From NCBI GenBank assembly GCA_027010005.1, contig JALVCM010000507.1, positions 1 to 6,576 on the forward strand: a stretch of 6,576 nucleotides of DNA. The letters are read 5' to 3'. Positions 5,889 through 6,576 of the stretch are shown here, piece after piece. The notes beneath the pieces are model-generated. The model saw only the letters and a list, made by a program, of their open reading frames with translations, was not told the DNA's origin and ran no database searches. Positions within the stretch are counted from its first letter, which is position 1, and the number at the start of each line of letters is the position of its first letter. The DNA comes from Thiohalobacter sp. Lineage in GTDB: Bacteria; Pseudomonadota; Gammaproteobacteria; DSM-19610. The position numbers and the translations under genes are program-made.

Positions 5889-6502
5889 GATACGTGCTCC
5901 CGTTTTTTCAGCAGGCGTTCGACACGTGCTGCAAGGCGGTCCGTGTCGGATCGAAGCTGGTCCACTTCATCATAGAATGTGTTGAGTTCCACACGTGTGG
6001 GAAGCAGTCGCGCTTCCTCCTGGAGATATTCAGACAGGTCCTGCTGCAGTGTTTCGCCGGCTTCGGCGAGCCACTGTTGTCCCTTGCGCACCAGTTCCCC
6101 GACCTGGTGCGCCAGTGTATCACCGGTCAGTTTTGAAAGTTGTTCCTCCCAGTCCCAGTCGACGCCGGTAAGAAGATCCTGGAAGGCCTGGCCGGTTTCC
6201 GTGTCGCCACTGATTTCGATTGCACCGTGGAACAGGGCATCCTCGCGTGTTTCCAGCGCCAGCCGCGCAAAGCCTGCCGGTGTACCGCGAAGGAGCGTGT
6301 CGGGCTCACCTTCATAATGTGTCAGGACCTTGATGCCTTCGGCGTCAGGCAGGAAATACAGGGTAAAATCCGTACCGGTAAGGTTGATGGCAATGACCTT
6401 GTCCTGCAACGCTGCACAACGTTGCAAGGCGTCCGGGTCCTGTTTGAGATACAGGTCAAACGCAGATTCCAGTGCAGCGGTAATCAGGGCAGGGGTGCTC
6501 AT
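5885..6502 (-). CDS. ubiJ: UbiJ, ubiquinone biosynthesis accessory factor (SCP2 domain)
   Basis: This 205-residue protein is UbiJ, a non-catalytic subunit of the soluble Ubi metabolon. In E. coli, UbiJ works with UbiK and binds polyprenyl lipid intermediates through its SCP2 (sterol carrier) domain. The SCP2-like region spans about 10-112, with the family-typical pieces GKVIAI-like [10 protein letters not shown] (34-43), [12 protein letters not shown] (72-83) and [17 protein letters not shown] (91-107). The C-terminal third is charged and helical, with a probable coiled coil around 170-200. I start it at ATG 6502 (MSTPALI). An in-frame GTG at 6568 would add 22 residues, but those bases encode the UbiE C terminus in another frame, and the resulting 205 residues match the usual length of about 200. 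The ubiE stop is seven bases upstream and no Shine-Dalgarno sequence is visible, so translation is probably coupled to ubiE. It overlaps ubiB by four bases. Confidence 0.93.
   Translation of the reverse strand: MSTPALITAALESAFDLYLKQDPDALQRCAALQDKVIAINLTGTDFTLYFLPDAEGIKVLTHYEGEPDTLLRGTPAGFARLALETREDALFHGAIEISGDTETGQAFQDLLTGVDWDWEEQLSKLTGDTLAHQVGELVRKGQQWLAEAGETLQQDLSEYLQEEARLLPTRVELNTFYDEVDQLRSDTDRLAARVERLLKKREHVS
5897..5901 (-). promoter_or_regulatory. Ribosome binding site of ubiB
   Basis: On the minus strand GGGAG lies eight bases before the GTG at 5888-5886, inside the last codons of ubiJ. It decides the unusual GTG start and the 4-nt overlap with the ubiJ stop; no ATG alternative keeps the conserved N-terminal residues. 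Confidence 0.7.
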
Positions 6503-6509
6503 GGCGGTT

Positions 6510-6576
6510 TCAGTAGCGGAACCCGCGGTGCAGGGCAACAATGCCACCGGTGAGATTAAAATATTCACAGTCCTCG
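6510..6576 (-). CDS. ubiE: UbiE C-terminal end (partial)
   Basis: The last 21 codons of a gene running in from the right edge read EDCEYFNLTGGIVALHRGFRY, followed by TGA at 6512-6510. The segment YFNLTGG followed by ALHRG and an aromatic/basic end is the conserved C terminus of UbiE, the SAM-dependent 2-polyprenyl-1,4-benzoquinol C-methyltransferase used for ubiquinone and menaquinone. The position immediately before ubiJ and ubiB is the standard proteobacterial order and supports the call. The catalytic domain lies outside the window, so only the tail can be judged. Confidence 0.88.
   Translation of the reverse strand, partial: EDCEYFNLTGGIVALHRGFRY

Noticed and set aside
6503..6568. 22-residue N-terminal extension of UbiJ from a GTG at 6568
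   Set aside because: The same bases encode the conserved UbiE C terminus in another frame, and starting at 6502 gives the normal UbiJ length.

Overview
The window looks like a chromosomal segment of a gammaproteobacterium. The evidence is a ubiE-ubiJ-ubiB ubiquinone gene cluster on the minus strand, facing a ctpA / divergent polysaccharide deacetylase pair on the plus strand. That pair normally lies next to envC in gammaproteobacteria. Coding GC is about 59% in the stretch I counted (2401-2520). I see no mobile element, CRISPR array, rRNA or tRNA, and I cannot name the genus.

Left part, plus strand (151-3793): four tightly packed genes that probably form one operon. They are a periplasmic S41 carboxyl-terminal processing protease (ctpA), a secreted divergent polysaccharide deacetylase-family protein (YibQ-like), a cytoplasmic DJ-1/YajL-family protein, and a DUF389/TIGR00341 multi-pass membrane protein. 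Junctions: a 4-nt ATGA overlap, a 61-nt overlap, then a 24-nt gap holding an eight-codon reading frame whose stop overlaps the next start. The first two genes belong to envelope and peptidoglycan maintenance. The last two have no obvious shared pathway with them.

Middle (3794-4238): a gene-free stretch of about 445 bp with clearly lower GC (about 44% over 3961-4200) between the two convergent operons. It holds a minus-strand terminator-like hairpin near its left end (3836-3876), a perfect plus-strand intrinsic terminator at its right end (4203-4226), a 21-bp dyad, and a GGA-rich, A-rich stretch before the right terminator. The two terminators sit far from the genes they should serve, so the convergent transcripts may overlap by nearly 400 nt at their 3' ends.

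Right part, minus strand (4239-6576): the last 21 codons of ubiE, then ubiJ, then ubiB. These encode the C-methyltransferase, the SCP2-domain accessory factor and the ABC1-type kinase-like protein of aerobic ubiquinone biosynthesis. ubiE and ubiJ are 7 nt apart, and ubiJ and ubiB share a GTGA overlap.

The strongest oddity is a textbook intrinsic terminator (7-bp stem, seven-T tract) lying inside the signal-peptide codons of the deacetylase gene, directly after the ctpA stop codon. It could act as a translation-sensitive attenuator between the two genes. I see no convincing undescribed multi-gene system; the novel signals here are regulatory.
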